A DNA stretch of 37,443 nt from Rhodocyclaceae bacterium (GTDB lineage: Bacteria > Pseudomonadota > Gammaproteobacteria > Burkholderiales > Rhodocyclaceae): NCBI GenBank assembly GCA_018883265.1, contig VEQK01000018.1, positions 1-37,443 on the forward strand. The letters are read 5' to 3'. The translations under genes were made by a program, and so were the position numbers. Below the pieces are notes generated by a model that was given only the letters and a program-made list of their open reading frames with translations, was not told the DNA's origin and did no database searches. Numbering within the stretch: the first letter of the stretch is position 1; each line of letters starts with the position of its first letter. Shown here one piece after another: positions 9,095 through 17,367 of the stretch.

Positions 9095-9820
9095 ATGAAC
9101 GCGTCAGCCCTGAGCCCGCTCGCCGATCTCGAATCACAGATCCAGTACCGGTTTAAAGACCGGTCGCTGCTTGAGCAGGCGATGACGCACCGCAGTTATG
9201 GCCGCTCGCATTACGAACGCCTGGAGTTTCTGGGTGATGCCATCCTCAATGCCGTCGTGGCCGACGGACTGTATCAGGTCTTTCCGGAACTGCCCGAAGG
9301 GGACCTTTCGCGACTTCGCGCCAATCTGGTCTGTCAGGAACAGCTGGTATCAGTTGCCGAAGACCTCGGATTGAGCCGCTACCTGCGATTGGGCGAGGGT
9401 GAACTCAAAAGTGGCGGACAGAACCGACCTTCCATACTGGCAGATACCGTCGAATCGCTTTACGGTGCCTTGTGGCGCGATGGCGGTTTTGCAGCCGCCC
9501 AGCAAGTGATTCTGATGGGTTTTACTGCACGGATTGCGGCAATTGATCTCAAGCGCCTGCCATCCGCCAAGGACGCCAAGACGCGTCTGCAGGAATGGCT
9601 GCAAGCGCGCCGTTGCGACTTGCCAACCTATGATGTGCTAAACATTAGCGGTGCCGCCCATGCCCAAACCTTTGATGTCCTGTGTCATGTACCGGCGTTC
9701 TCTGTTGAAGGCCGGGGTACCGGTGTCACCCGTCGCGCCGCCGAACAACAAGCTGCCGAACTGGCCTTTCAGCAGCTTGAATCACTGCCCGCGCCCACCG
9801 GAAAGAAGAGCAGCGCATGA
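9095..9820 (+). CDS. rnc: ribonuclease III
   Basis: This enzyme cuts double-stranded RNA in rRNA precursors and regulatory duplexes. The signature ERLEFLGDA (residues 41-49) supplies Glu41, Glu44 and Asp48. The second acidic pair, Asp117 and Glu120, lies in ILADTVESLYG. A double-stranded RNA binding domain starts at about residue 155 (DAKTRLQEWLQ) and ends with the alanine-rich helix AAEQQAAELAFQQL. The length, 241 residues, is slightly above the 226 of E. coli. The stop overlaps the era start (ATGA), a coupling common in this rnc-era-recO cluster. Confidence 0.97.
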   Translation: MNASALSPLADLESQIQYRFKDRSLLEQAMTHRSYGRSHYERLEFLGDAILNAVVADGLYQVFPELPEGDLSRLRANLVCQEQLVSVAEDLGLSRYLRLGEGELKSGGQNRPSILADTVESLYGALWRDGGFAAAQQVILMGFTARIAAIDLKRLPSAKDAKTRLQEWLQARRCDLPTYDVLNISGAAHAQTFDVLCHVPAFSVEGRGTGVTRRAAEQQAAELAFQQLESLPAPTGKKSSA

Positions 9821-10752
9821 GCGAGATTAACCTCGATGCTTTTTTCGGTGGGGGCGAACAATCCGCGGATGTCCGGCATCCTGCCGGGCTGGTTGCATTG
9901 GTCGGCCGGCCAAATGTCGGCAAATCGACCTTGCTGAACCGCTTGATCGGAGAAAAGCTCAGCATTACCTCGCGCAAGGCACAGACGACACGCCACCGCA
10001 TCATGGGTGTGCGCACGGATGACAATGCCCAGTATGTCTTCGTGGATACGCCGGGCTTTCAGACCAAACATAGCTCGGCCCTTAACCGCACCATGAATCG
10101 TGGGGTCACGCAGGCGCTACAGGAAGTGGATGTGATCTGCCTGGTCATTGAAGCGGATCGTTTTGGTGAACAGGATCGCAAGGTCGTGGCACTCCTGCCA
10201 GATGACAAGCCCGTGATTCTGGTAATCAACAAGATTGATCAGCTGAAGGACAAGACAGCGCTGCTACCCTTCATTGCCAGGATGGCCGAGGTGCGCGACT
10301 GGGCTGCGGTGGTCCCGGTGAGCGCCGAAAAGGGTACACAGGCCGAGGCGCTGCTGGGAGAAATTCGTAAGGCGCTGCCGCATCAGGGTTTTCTTTTTGA
10401 TGCGGAAACCCTGACGGATCGTAGCGAGCGTTTTCTTGCTGCCGAATACATTCGCGAAAAGCTGTTCCGGCTACTCGGTGATGAACTGCCTTATGCGACA
10501 ACGGTTGAAGTCGAGAAATTCGAAACCGAGGGCGAGTTGCGTCGCATATTTGCTGCCATCGTTGTCGATCGCGAATCGCATAAACCCATTGTTATCGGTC
10601 ATGGCGGTGAGACGCTCAAGCGTATTGCATCCGAGGCGCGGCAGGATATGACCCGGTTGTTTGGCGGCACGGTATACCTGGAACTCTGGGTCAAGGTGAA
10701 GTCGGGCTGGGCCGATGATGAGCGACTTTTGCGCTCGCTGGGCTACGAATAA
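9817..10752 (+). CDS. era: GTPase Era, 16S rRNA maturation factor
   Basis: Era is an essential GTPase that binds the 3' end of 16S rRNA during assembly of the small ribosomal subunit. P-loop GRPNVGKST lies at residues 30-38, DTPG at 77-80 and NKID at 138-141. A C-terminal KH RNA-binding domain covers about residues 215-295, including the segment PIVIGHGGETLKRI. The length is 311 residues, close to the 301 of E. coli, with a roughly 20-residue N-terminal extension. It starts inside the rnc stop codon. The order rnc-era-recO-pdxJ-acpS is conserved. Confidence 0.97.
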   Translation: MSEINLDAFFGGGEQSADVRHPAGLVALVGRPNVGKSTLLNRLIGEKLSITSRKAQTTRHRIMGVRTDDNAQYVFVDTPGFQTKHSSALNRTMNRGVTQALQEVDVICLVIEADRFGEQDRKVVALLPDDKPVILVINKIDQLKDKTALLPFIARMAEVRDWAAVVPVSAEKGTQAEALLGEIRKALPHQGFLFDAETLTDRSERFLAAEYIREKLFRLLGDELPYATTVEVEKFETEGELRRIFAAIVVDRESHKPIVIGHGGETLKRIASEARQDMTRLFGGTVYLELWVKVKSGWADDERLLRSLGYE

Positions 10753-10787
10753 TCCATACACCCAAACGACTGCCTGTCTGAGCTGCC

Positions 10788-11519
10788 ATGCGCCCGATCA
10801 AGGTTGAACGCCAGGCCGCATTCGTGCTGCATACCCGGCCCTACCGGGAGACAAGCCTCGTGCTCGAAGCAATGACGCGGGACTATGGCCGGATCGCGCT
10901 GGTGGCTAAAGGTGTTCGCCGACCACGTTCGGCGATGCGCGGCGTGCTCATGGCATTTCAGCCACTGGAAATGACCTGGAGTGGCAAGGGCGAAGTCGTT
11001 ACGCTGCATCATGCCGAATGGCAGGGTGGTCAACCGCTGCTCGAGGGTAGGGCACTGCTGTGTGCCTACTACCTGAATGAACTGCTGCTCAATCTGTTGC
11101 CGCGCGAAGATGCTCACGAGCAGGTCTTTGATCATTACGCGCGGACCCTGCAGGCACTGGCAGCCTCGGCCGCACCGGATGCTGCATTCTTTTCCGGTTG
11201 TCTGCGCAGTTTCGAAAAACGACTCCTCTGCGAGCTCGGCTACGGCCTGATGCTGACCCACGATACCTCGGGCAACGCCATTCGCGCCGACTTCCGCTAT
11301 CTGTACGAAATGGAATCCGGACCCAGGGTTGTGGCGGAATCCCAGGCTGGGGCCGGTACAATAAGCGGACAGACCCTGCTGGATATGGATGCCGAATCCT
11401 TTGGCAATCCGGTCAGCCTGGCAGAAAGCAAACAGCTGATGCGCAGTCTGATGGCGTTTTACCTGAACGGGCGGCAACTCCATAGCCGCCGGCTGTTTGA
11501 AGACCTGACTGATTTGTGA
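10788..11519 (+). CDS. recO: DNA repair protein RecO
   Basis: RecO works with RecR and RecF to load RecA on single-stranded DNA coated by SSB during gap repair. The 243-residue sequence has the N-terminal OB-fold block (AAFVLHTRPYRETSLVLEAMTRDYG, residues 9-33), followed by VAKGVRRPRS, a helical domain and the C-terminal SRRLFEDL stretch. It lies 35 nt after era and 9 nt before pdxJ, its standard place. Confidence 0.94.
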   Translation: MRPIKVERQAAFVLHTRPYRETSLVLEAMTRDYGRIALVAKGVRRPRSAMRGVLMAFQPLEMTWSGKGEVVTLHHAEWQGGQPLLEGRALLCAYYLNELLLNLLPREDAHEQVFDHYARTLQALAASAAPDAAFFSGCLRSFEKRLLCELGYGLMLTHDTSGNAIRADFRYLYEMESGPRVVAESQAGAGTISGQTLLDMDAESFGNPVSLAESKQLMRSLMAFYLNGRQLHSRRLFEDLTDL

Positions 11520-11528
11520 CCTTTCATT

Positions 11529-12281
11529 ATGATTGAACTTGGCGTAAACATTGATCACGTAGCCACCATTCGCCAGGCACGGCGCACCTACGAACCGGAT
11601 CCGGTGTGGGCGGCCGTGGAGGCGCATCTCGGCGGTGCTGATGGCATTACCGTGCACCTGCGTGAGGACCGTCGCCACATCCAGGATGCCGATGTGCGCA
11701 AACTGCGCGACCTGACGCAGATCAAGCTGAATCTGGAAATGGCCGCCACCGATGAAATGGTCGGCATTGCCTGTGAGCTCAAGCCGGAAATGGCGATGCT
11801 GGTACCGGAAGGGCGACAGGAAGTCACCACCGAAGGCGGCCTGGATATCGTCGGCCAGGAACGCCGATTGGCCGATATCGTTGTCCGTCTGCATGATGCG
11901 GGTATTGTGACCAGCACCTTTATCGATGCCGATCCGGCCCAGGTGGATGCGGCGGCCCGCATCGGCGTCCAGGTCTGTGAAGTGCATACCGGCCCATATG
12001 CGCATGCCTTTCATGCAGCCGGCCGTGATGTCGAACGGCCCGCAGTGCAGGCCGAGCTGTTGCGCGTTGCATCGGCCGGCCAGCAGATCCGTGGCCTGGG
12101 CATGCGTTTCAACGCCGGCCACGCACTCAACTATTACAATGTCCAGCCCATTGCCGCGTTGCCGGGAATTCGCGAACTGCATATCGGCCATGCGATCATC
12201 AGCCGCTCGATCTTTGTCGGCCTGCGCGAAGCCGTCAGTGAGATGAAACGACTCATGCGCGAAGCTGTCAGCCTCAGCTAA
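11529..12281 (+). CDS. pdxJ: pyridoxine 5'-phosphate synthase
   Basis: This enzyme condenses 1-deoxyxylulose 5-phosphate with 3-amino-1-hydroxyacetone 1-phosphate to make pyridoxine 5'-phosphate, the last ring-forming step of DXP-dependent vitamin B6 synthesis. The product is 250 residues, within the usual range. It opens with the family start [19 protein letters not shown] and keeps [16 protein letters not shown], the glutamate-bearing KLNLEMAAT block, [10 protein letters not shown] and the phosphate-binding end [16 protein letters not shown]. It lies between recO and acpS. Confidence 0.97.
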   Translation: MIELGVNIDHVATIRQARRTYEPDPVWAAVEAHLGGADGITVHLREDRRHIQDADVRKLRDLTQIKLNLEMAATDEMVGIACELKPEMAMLVPEGRQEVTTEGGLDIVGQERRLADIVVRLHDAGIVTSTFIDADPAQVDAAARIGVQVCEVHTGPYAHAFHAAGRDVERPAVQAELLRVASAGQQIRGLGMRFNAGHALNYYNVQPIAALPGIRELHIGHAIISRSIFVGLREAVSEMKRLMREAVSLS

Positions 12282-12295
12282 GACGACTTGACCAC

Positions 12296-12673
12296 ATGAT
12301 TCACGGCATCGGCACCGACATTGTTTCTGTCCAGCGTATCGGGCAGCTACTGACACGTCATCCGGCGCGCGGTGTCCAGCATTTGCTGCATGCCGATGAA
12401 ATCGCCGAAGCCGATGCCGCGTCATCGCGTGAACGCTTCGTGGCCAAACGCTTTGCCGCCAAGGAAGCACTGGCCAAAGCCCTGGGCACTGGTCTACGCG
12501 CCCCTGTACTGCTACCGGCCATCCGTGTCGAACACGATGCGCTGGGAAAACCATTTTTCAGTTTTGATCCTGCGCTCGATGAATGGGTTCGTCAGCGTTC
12601 CCTGCAGATCCATCTCTCGATTTCCGACGAGGTTGATCATGCGCTTGCCTTTGTTGTTGTGGAGACTCTATGA
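12296..12673 (+). CDS. acpS: holo-[acyl-carrier-protein] synthase
   Basis: This enzyme moves 4'-phosphopantetheine from coenzyme A to apo-ACP, making the carrier used by FabF and the other fatty-acid enzymes. The 125-residue length is typical. The metal-binding Asp8 is in GIGTDIV and Glu57 in RFAAKEALAKALGTG. The gene ends in ATGA, overlapping the nagZ start by 4 nt. Confidence 0.96.
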   Translation: MIHGIGTDIVSVQRIGQLLTRHPARGVQHLLHADEIAEADAASSRERFVAKRFAAKEALAKALGTGLRAPVLLPAIRVEHDALGKPFFSFDPALDEWVRQRSLQIHLSISDEVDHALAFVVVETL

Positions 12674-13701
12674 ATAGCCCGCTGAATTACGGTCCGCTGA
12701 TGGTCGACGTTGAGGGCCTGACCCTGACCGAGGCTGATAAGCGTCGTCTGTCGCACCCTCTGGTCGGCGGGGTCATACTGTTCTCGCGAAATTACAAAGA
12801 TCCGGTGCAGCTCTCTGCGCTGACCCAGGAAATTGCCCAATTGCGCAAGCCGCCGTTGCCCATCACGGTCGACCACGAAGGGGGTAGGGTACAGCGTTTC
12901 CGTGAGGGCTTTACCCGTCTGCCGGCGATGCGCGTGTTGGGCGAACTCCATGGCAAAGATCCGGTCGCTGCAGACAACGCGGCCGAGGCCGTGGGTCTGG
13001 TGCTGGCTGCAGAATTGCGCGCCCACGGTGTGGATTTCTCCTTTACACCCGTACTGGATCTGGACTGGGGTCGTAGCGGCGTGATCGGGGATCGCAGCTT
13101 TTCGAAGGATCCGCAGATCGTGTCCCGTCTGGCAACGGCGCTCATTCGCGGCCTGGCCAAAGGGGGCATGGGCTCGTGTGGCAAGCATTTCCCGGGACAT
13201 GGCTGGGTTGAAGCCGACTCACACGTGGCGATACCGGTGGACGAACGCAGCATGGCCGAGATCGAAACTGATATGCAGCCGTATCATGAGCTGGCGCTGG
13301 ATGCGGTGATGCCGGCGCATGTGATTTATCCCGTGCTCGATGAACGCCCCGCAGGCTTCTCGCCGCGCTGGCTCGAAAAGTTACGCCTTGAGTGCCAGTT
13401 TGACGGCATCATCTTCAGTGATGACCTGTCGATGGAAGGCGCGAGCGTTGCCGGCAATATCGTCGACCGCGCCAATGCCGCCTGGGATGCCGGCTGTGAT
13501 GTGCTGCTCGTCTGCAACAAGCCGGACTTTGTCGATCAGTTGATCGCTGAATGGCAACCGGTGGCGCAACCCAAGCGGGCCGCGCGTATTCCGAATCTGC
13601 TGGGAGAACCGGGCTTAGGCACCGATAAGCCGCTGACCCGCGCGCAGCTCGATGCCCACCCCGCGTATCAGGCGGCACTGAAGCTGATTCAGACCCTCTG
13701 A
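12670..13701 (+). CDS. nagZ: beta-N-acetylhexosaminidase (GH3)
   Basis: This cytosolic glycosidase removes N-acetylglucosamine from anhydro-muropeptides during cell-wall recycling, and so influences ampC-type beta-lactamase signalling where that exists. The 343-residue sequence has the GH3 NagZ blocks: MVDVEGLTL, DHEGGRVQRFREGFT, the flexible catalytic-loop motif KHFPGHGWVEADSH (about residues 172-185), and the nucleophile region SDDLSMEGA (about residues 250-258). No signal peptide is present, consistent with a cytosolic place. It begins inside the acpS stop. Confidence 0.96.
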   Translation: MNSPLNYGPLMVDVEGLTLTEADKRRLSHPLVGGVILFSRNYKDPVQLSALTQEIAQLRKPPLPITVDHEGGRVQRFREGFTRLPAMRVLGELHGKDPVAADNAAEAVGLVLAAELRAHGVDFSFTPVLDLDWGRSGVIGDRSFSKDPQIVSRLATALIRGLAKGGMGSCGKHFPGHGWVEADSHVAIPVDERSMAEIETDMQPYHELALDAVMPAHVIYPVLDERPAGFSPRWLEKLRLECQFDGIIFSDDLSMEGASVAGNIVDRANAAWDAGCDVLLVCNKPDFVDQLIAEWQPVAQPKRAARIPNLLGEPGLGTDKPLTRAQLDAHPAYQAALKLIQTL

Positions 13702-13716
13702 ACACCGCGACCCATC

Positions 13717-15570
13717 ATGACCCACCCCCTGCAGGATCAGGTACGCACGCTGCCTGAGCGGCCGGGGGTGTATCGTTTTCTGGCCGACGATGGCCAGGTG
13801 CTCTACGTTGGCAAGGCCCGCAATCTCAAGAGCCGGGTGTCTTCGTACTTTGCCAAAAACCTGAGCAGCCCACGCATTGCGCTGATGGTAAGTAAGGTGG
13901 CAACGCTGGAAGTCACACCCACGCCGTCGGAATCCGAAGCGCTGCTGCTCGAGAATCATCTGATCAAGGAACTGGCGCCAAAATACAACATCCTGTTCCG
14001 CGATGACAAGTCGTACCCGTACATCCGCCTGACACGCGAAGCCTGGCCCATGATCGGACTGCACCGGGGTTCGCTCTCGGCCAATGCCGATTATTTCGGC
14101 CCGTATCCCAACGCATGGTCTGTCCGCGAAGCGGTGCACCTGCTACAGAAAATTTTCCGTTTACGGACCTGTGAACCCACAGTCTTCAATAACCGGACAC
14201 GGCCGTGTCTGCTCTACCAGATCAAGCGCTGTTCAGGCCCCTGTGTAGGCATGATCAGCGCCACCGACTATGCCGAAGATGTCCGTGCCGCGTCGATGTT
14301 TCTGCAGGGCCGCCATCAGGAAATCATCCAGCGTCTGACCAGCCTCATGGAGCAGGCGGTGGAACGTCTGGCCTTCGAACAGGCTGCCGCATTCCGTGAT
14401 CAAATCCAGGCCTTGCACGGGGCCCGCGATACCCAGATCATGGATAGCCATCAGGCCGAAGACATCGACATCATTGTTGCTGCAGAGCAGGGTGGTAGCC
14501 TGTGTGTCAATCTGGCCATGGTGCGCGGGGGCCGGCATCTGGGTGATCGACCGCAGTTTCCGCAGCATAGTGCCCAGCTCACCGATGCCACCCTGAGCGA
14601 TGTGCTCTCTGCCTTTATCGAATCGCACTATGCCATGCACCCGGCGCCGGGCAGGGTACTGGTCAACGAACCGGTTGATCCGGCGGTTGTCGAAACGCTC
14701 ACAGGCATCCTGGGTCGGCCGTTACCGGTGGATCTGCCGCATTTTGCCCAGCACAAGGCCTGGGTGGAACTGGCGATCAACAATGCCGGCCTTGCGCTGA
14801 CACAACGCAGGCAGATGCAGAATCTGCAGGGCAAACGCCAGCAGTCGTTGCTGCAGGCATTGCAACAAGCCGGTCTGGCCGTTGAACAGCTCGCCCGCAT
14901 CGAATGCTTTGACATCAGTCACACCCAGGGCGAAGCCACCGTGGCCAGCTGCGTGGTGTGGACGGCCGATGGCAAGGAAAGCGGTGAGGGTGGCGGTATG
15001 CGCCGTGCGGATTACCGGCGATACAACATTGCGGGCATTACACCGGGCGATGACTATGCTGCGATCCATCAGGCGGTGTATCGGCGTTATAAACCCAACG
15101 AACTGGGAGAAGCCGCGGTGCGCCCTGATCTGCTGCTGATCGATGGCGGTAAAGGGCAGGTGGCCAAGGCCTCGGAAGCGCTCAACGAGTTGGGTCTGGC
15201 TGATATTCCGCTGGTCGGCGTGGCCAAAGGGCTGGGGCGCAAGCCCGGGCTGGAGTCACTGGTCTTTGCCGATGGACGCGAGCCCCTCCAGCTCGATCCC
15301 GATGACCCGGGACTGCATCTGGTCCAGGAGGTCCGGGATGAGGCGCACCGATTTGCGCTGACCGGGCACCGGGGTCGGCGGCAGAAAGCGCGGATCGGCT
15401 CCCGACTAGATGAGATACCCGGTATCGGGCCTAAACGCCGCAAGGCGCTCATGACCTGCTTTGGCAGCGTTGCCGAGATCAAGGTGGCCAGTATCGATGC
15501 GATTGCGGCGGTGGCCGGTATGAGCGAAGAATTGGCGCAACGGGTGCACGCCGCCCTACAAGATCGCTGA
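13717..15570 (+). CDS. uvrC: UvrABC excinuclease subunit C
   Basis: UvrC makes both cuts around a DNA lesion in nucleotide excision repair, working with the UvrB-DNA complex. The domains appear in order: GIY-YIG nuclease at residues 15-95 (GVYRF, YVGKARNLKSRVSSYF), cysteine region (RTCEP, RPCLLYQIKRCSGPC), UvrB-binding UVR helix pair (about 205-240), RNase-H-like nuclease with IECFDISHTQGE (about 394-405) and LLLIDGGKGQ, and tandem helix-hairpin-helix motifs at the C-terminus (IPGIGPKRRKALM). The 617 residues are full length. It precedes pgsA, as in E. coli. Confidence 0.97.
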   Translation: MTHPLQDQVRTLPERPGVYRFLADDGQVLYVGKARNLKSRVSSYFAKNLSSPRIALMVSKVATLEVTPTPSESEALLLENHLIKELAPKYNILFRDDKSYPYIRLTREAWPMIGLHRGSLSANADYFGPYPNAWSVREAVHLLQKIFRLRTCEPTVFNNRTRPCLLYQIKRCSGPCVGMISATDYAEDVRAASMFLQGRHQEIIQRLTSLMEQAVERLAFEQAAAFRDQIQALHGARDTQIMDSHQAEDIDIIVAAEQGGSLCVNLAMVRGGRHLGDRPQFPQHSAQLTDATLSDVLSAFIESHYAMHPAPGRVLVNEPVDPAVVETLTGILGRPLPVDLPHFAQHKAWVELAINNAGLALTQRRQMQNLQGKRQQSLLQALQQAGLAVEQLARIECFDISHTQGEATVASCVVWTADGKESGEGGGMRRADYRRYNIAGITPGDDYAAIHQAVYRRYKPNELGEAAVRPDLLLIDGGKGQVAKASEALNELGLADIPLVGVAKGLGRKPGLESLVFADGREPLQLDPDDPGLHLVQEVRDEAHRFALTGHRGRRQKARIGSRLDEIPGIGPKRRKALMTCFGSVAEIKVASIDAIAAVAGMSEELAQRVHAALQDR

Positions 15571-15580
15571 TAATAGCGTC

Positions 15581-16147
15581 ATGATGAATCTGCCGTTGAT
15601 CCTCACCTGGGCGCGTATTGCCTGCATCCCGCTGCTGATTGTGGCCTATGTGCCCGATGTGCTGCCGCTGGATGCCGATACACGCAATCAGGTTGCGGCC
15701 TTACTGTTTATTTTTGCCGCAGTCACCGACTGGCTCGATGGCTATCTGGCGCGTAAATGGAACCAGACATCGAACTTCGGCGCGTTCCTGGACCCGGTGG
15801 CCGACAAGCTCATCGTTTCGACCGCCCTGGTGCTGCTGGTGGCCGATGGGCGGGTCAGCGAGCTGGTCACGATCATCATCATAGGCCGGGAGATCACCAT
15901 CTCGGCCCTGCGTGAATGGATGGCCACCATGGGTAAGCGCAAGAGCGTGGCCGTGAATATGATCGGTAAATTCAAAACGGCCGCACAGCTCGGGGCCATC
16001 CCGATGCTGCTTGATGGCAGTTTTGTGGCAGGGCTCGATATGATGTTCTGGGGCACGCTGCTGATCTGGGTGGCCGCAATCCTCACCCTCTGGTCCATGG
16101 CCTACTACCTCTATGTGGCCTGGCCGGACCTGAAAGAGGGCAATTAG
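15581..16147 (+). CDS. pgsA: CDP-diacylglycerol-glycerol-3-phosphate phosphatidyltransferase
   Basis: This inner-membrane enzyme makes phosphatidylglycerophosphate, the precursor of phosphatidylglycerol and cardiolipin. The CDP-alcohol phosphotransferase signature is complete: Asp50, Asp53, Gly54, Ala57, Arg58, Gly67, Asp71 and Asp75 (DWLDGYLAR and GAFLDPVAD). Several hydrophobic helices span its 188 residues. The start is ATGATG at 15581, and either ATG would serve. It lies 10 nt after uvrC and ahead of the tRNA cluster, the E. coli order uvrC-pgsA-tRNA. Confidence 0.95.
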   Translation: MMNLPLILTWARIACIPLLIVAYVPDVLPLDADTRNQVAALLFIFAAVTDWLDGYLARKWNQTSNFGAFLDPVADKLIVSTALVLLVADGRVSELVTIIIIGREITISALREWMATMGKRKSVAVNMIGKFKTAAQLGAIPMLLDGSFVAGLDMMFWGTLLIWVAAILTLWSMAYYLYVAWPDLKEGN

Positions 16148-16182
16148 CGCTGCTTCCCTGATTGGGTCTTGATAAATCGGGG

Positions 16183-16211
16183 TTGACCTGATCACGCGTT
16201 CTCTATATAAT
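16183..16211 (+). promoter_or_regulatory. strong sigma-70 promoter of the tRNA cluster
   Basis: TTGACC at 16183-16188 and a perfect TATAAT at 16206-16211 are separated by exactly 17 bp. Transcription would start near 16218, a few nucleotides ahead of the first tRNA-Gly. Confidence 0.85.
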
Positions 16212-16223
16212 TTTGTCCTGTTC

Positions 16224-16299
16224 GCGGCAGTAGCTCAGTTGGTAGAGCGATACCTTGCCAAGGTATAGGTCGAGAGTTCGAGACTCTTCTGCCGCTCCA
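16224..16299 (+). tRNA. tRNA-Gly (GCC), copy 1
   Basis: This 76-nt tRNA has its CCA end encoded. The acceptor GCGGCAG (16224-16230) pairs with CTGCCGC (16289-16295). The anticodon stem ATACC/GGTAT encloses loop TTGCCAA with anticodon GCC at 16257-16259. It is identical to the second copy at 16443-16518. Confidence 0.97.
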
Positions 16300-16307
16300 G
16301 TTTCAAT

Positions 16308-16337
16308 AAAAAGGGAAAGCGACCGCTTTCCCTTTTT
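16308..16337 (+). terminator. intrinsic terminator-like hairpin between tRNA-Gly and tRNA-Cys
   Basis: AAAAAGGGAAAGCG (16308-16321) is the exact complement of CGCTTTCCCTTTTT (16324-16337), giving a 12-14 bp stem ending in five Ts. A second small stem, CAGAACC/GGTTCTG, follows at 16341-16358. It lies inside the tRNA cluster, so it may be a partial terminator or a processing signal rather than the operon end. Confidence 0.65.
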
Positions 16338-16363
16338 AGTCAGAACCTCCGGGTTCTGGCAGC

Positions 16364-16437
16364 GGCGCGATAGCAAAGCGGTTATGCACCGGATTGCAAA
16401 TCCGTGTAGGTCGGTTCGACTCCGGCTCGCGCCTCCA
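16364..16437 (+). tRNA. tRNA-Cys (GCA)
   Basis: This 74-nt tRNA has its CCA end encoded. The acceptor GGCGCGA (16364-16370) pairs with TCGCGCC (16427-16433). The anticodon GCA is at 16396-16398, in loop TTGCAAA. It closely resembles E. coli tRNA-Cys and holds the same place after pgsA and tRNA-Gly. Confidence 0.97.
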
Positions 16438-16442
16438 GTTTT

Positions 16443-16518
16443 GCGGCAGTAGCTCAGTTGGTAGAGCGATACCTTGCCAAGGTATAGGTCGAGAGTTCGA
16501 GACTCTTCTGCCGCTCCA
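16443..16518 (+). tRNA. tRNA-Gly (GCC), copy 2
   Basis: This exact 76-nt copy of the tRNA-Gly at 16224-16299 starts 6 nt after tRNA-Cys. In E. coli the third tRNA of this cluster is a tRNA-Leu; here it is a repeat of the first. The anticodon is GCC. Confidence 0.97.
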
Positions 16519-16520
16519 AA

Positions 16521-16553
16521 ATGAAAGGCCAGTACTTCGGTACTGGCCTTTTT
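16521..16553 (+). terminator. intrinsic terminator of the tRNA cluster
   Basis: AAAGGCCAGTAC (16524-16535) pairs perfectly with GTACTGGCCTTT (16540-16551) around a C(TTCG)G tetraloop, and the T-run continues to 16553. This is a textbook rho-independent terminator. Confidence 0.92.
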
Positions 16554-16576
16554 CATGGTTCGCTGATCTTGTGTAA

Positions 16577-16607
16577 CGACCTACACGGATTTGCAATCCG
16601 TTGCATA
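16577..16607 (-). repeat. inverted 31-nt copy of part of tRNA-Cys
   Basis: Read on the minus strand, this segment matches 16383-16413 of the tRNA-Cys gene at 30 of 31 positions, covering the end of the D-arm, the whole anticodon arm and the variable region. It lies 24 nt beyond the cluster terminator. The rest of 16554-16707 has no gene. Confidence 0.8.
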
Positions 16608-16618
16608 CGAACGGGCGG

Positions 16619-16652
16619 GGCACGGTTCGGCCTGATAGCGTGCCTTTTATTT
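16619..16652 (+). terminator. possible terminator
   Basis: GGCACG (16619-16624) pairs with CGTGCC (16639-16644), followed by TTTTATTT. The loop is long (14 nt), so this is a moderate candidate. It lies in the gap between the tRNA cluster and the end of rluA. Confidence 0.4.
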
Positions 16653-16707
16653 GAACACTCTTTTTAGCCTCATCCTTTACTTTACATAATATAAATTATG
16701 CGTAACT

Positions 16708-17334
16708 CTAGAACGGCACAGGTGAATCAAATGCCATCAGCACGCCCGTGAACGGATGAACAAACGACAGATGCTTGGCATGCAGTGTCAACCGCGGTGC
16801 ACGTGACAAGACCGCTGCGTCGGCATACAACGGGTCGCCCAGGATCGTATGACCCAGCGCCATAAGATGCATGCGCAATTGGTGCGACCGACCGGTATAG
16901 GGTTCGAGGTCGACTCGCGTCCAGTTTTCGATCTGGTTACGTTCCATCACCTGATAATGCGTTAACGAAGGTTTACCGACCTCGTAGTCGATCTTCTGAC
17001 GCGGTCGGTTTGGCCAATCAGCAATCAGCGGAATATCGATGCTGCCCTGGTCCTCGGCCATCAGGCCATCGACGATCGCCTCGTAGCGTTTGTTGACCTG
17101 ACGCTCCCGGAAAGCCTTGCTCAAGCCAGCGCTCATCGCCTGGCCTCGAGCCAGCACCATCAGCCCCGATGTAGGCTCGTCGAGCCTATGAACAACCACA
17201 GCATCAGGGTACGCCGGTTTTAGCCGCGCTATGACGCAATCCCATTTTTCGGGTCGGCGTCCCGGTTGCGATAGCAAGCCAGCCGGCTTACAGATCACAA
17301 TCAGGTCTTCATCGAGATGAATAATCTGGGGCAT
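16708..17334 (-). CDS. rluA: RluA-family rRNA/tRNA pseudouridine synthase
   Basis: This enzyme converts uridine to pseudouridine in RNA; E. coli RluA acts on 23S rRNA U746 and tRNA U32. The catalytic block HRLDEPTSGLMVLARG holds the essential Asp, preceded by ICKPAGLLSQPGR and followed by YTGRSHQLRMHLMALGH. The frame is open further upstream to 17511, but homologues begin near MPQIIHLDEDLIVICKP, so I place the start at 17334. That gives 208 residues, close to RluA at 219. No S4 domain is present, which favours RluA over RluC/RluD. It is divergent from dsbB with a 33-bp gap. Confidence 0.88.
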   Translation of the reverse strand: MPQIIHLDEDLIVICKPAGLLSQPGRRPEKWDCVIARLKPAYPDAVVVHRLDEPTSGLMVLARGQAMSAGLSKAFRERQVNKRYEAIVDGLMAEDQGSIDIPLIADWPNRPRQKIDYEVGKPSLTHYQVMERNQIENWTRVDLEPYTGRSHQLRMHLMALGHTILGDPLYADAAVLSRAPRLTLHAKHLSFVHPFTGVLMAFDSPVPF

Positions 17335-17367
17335 GAATATACGGTGCTTGAGTGGTATCCTCGGCGC

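Noticed and set aside
10743-12554. 603-codon minus-strand frame opposite recO, pdxJ and acpS
   Set aside because: It is the antisense shadow of three well-identified genes; the peptide is rich in His, Gln and Cys with no domain.
16203-16623. Minus-strand open frames across the tRNA cluster
   Set aside because: They are translations of the reverse strand of tRNA genes and terminators, a common false call; the peptides repeat because tRNA-Gly is duplicated.
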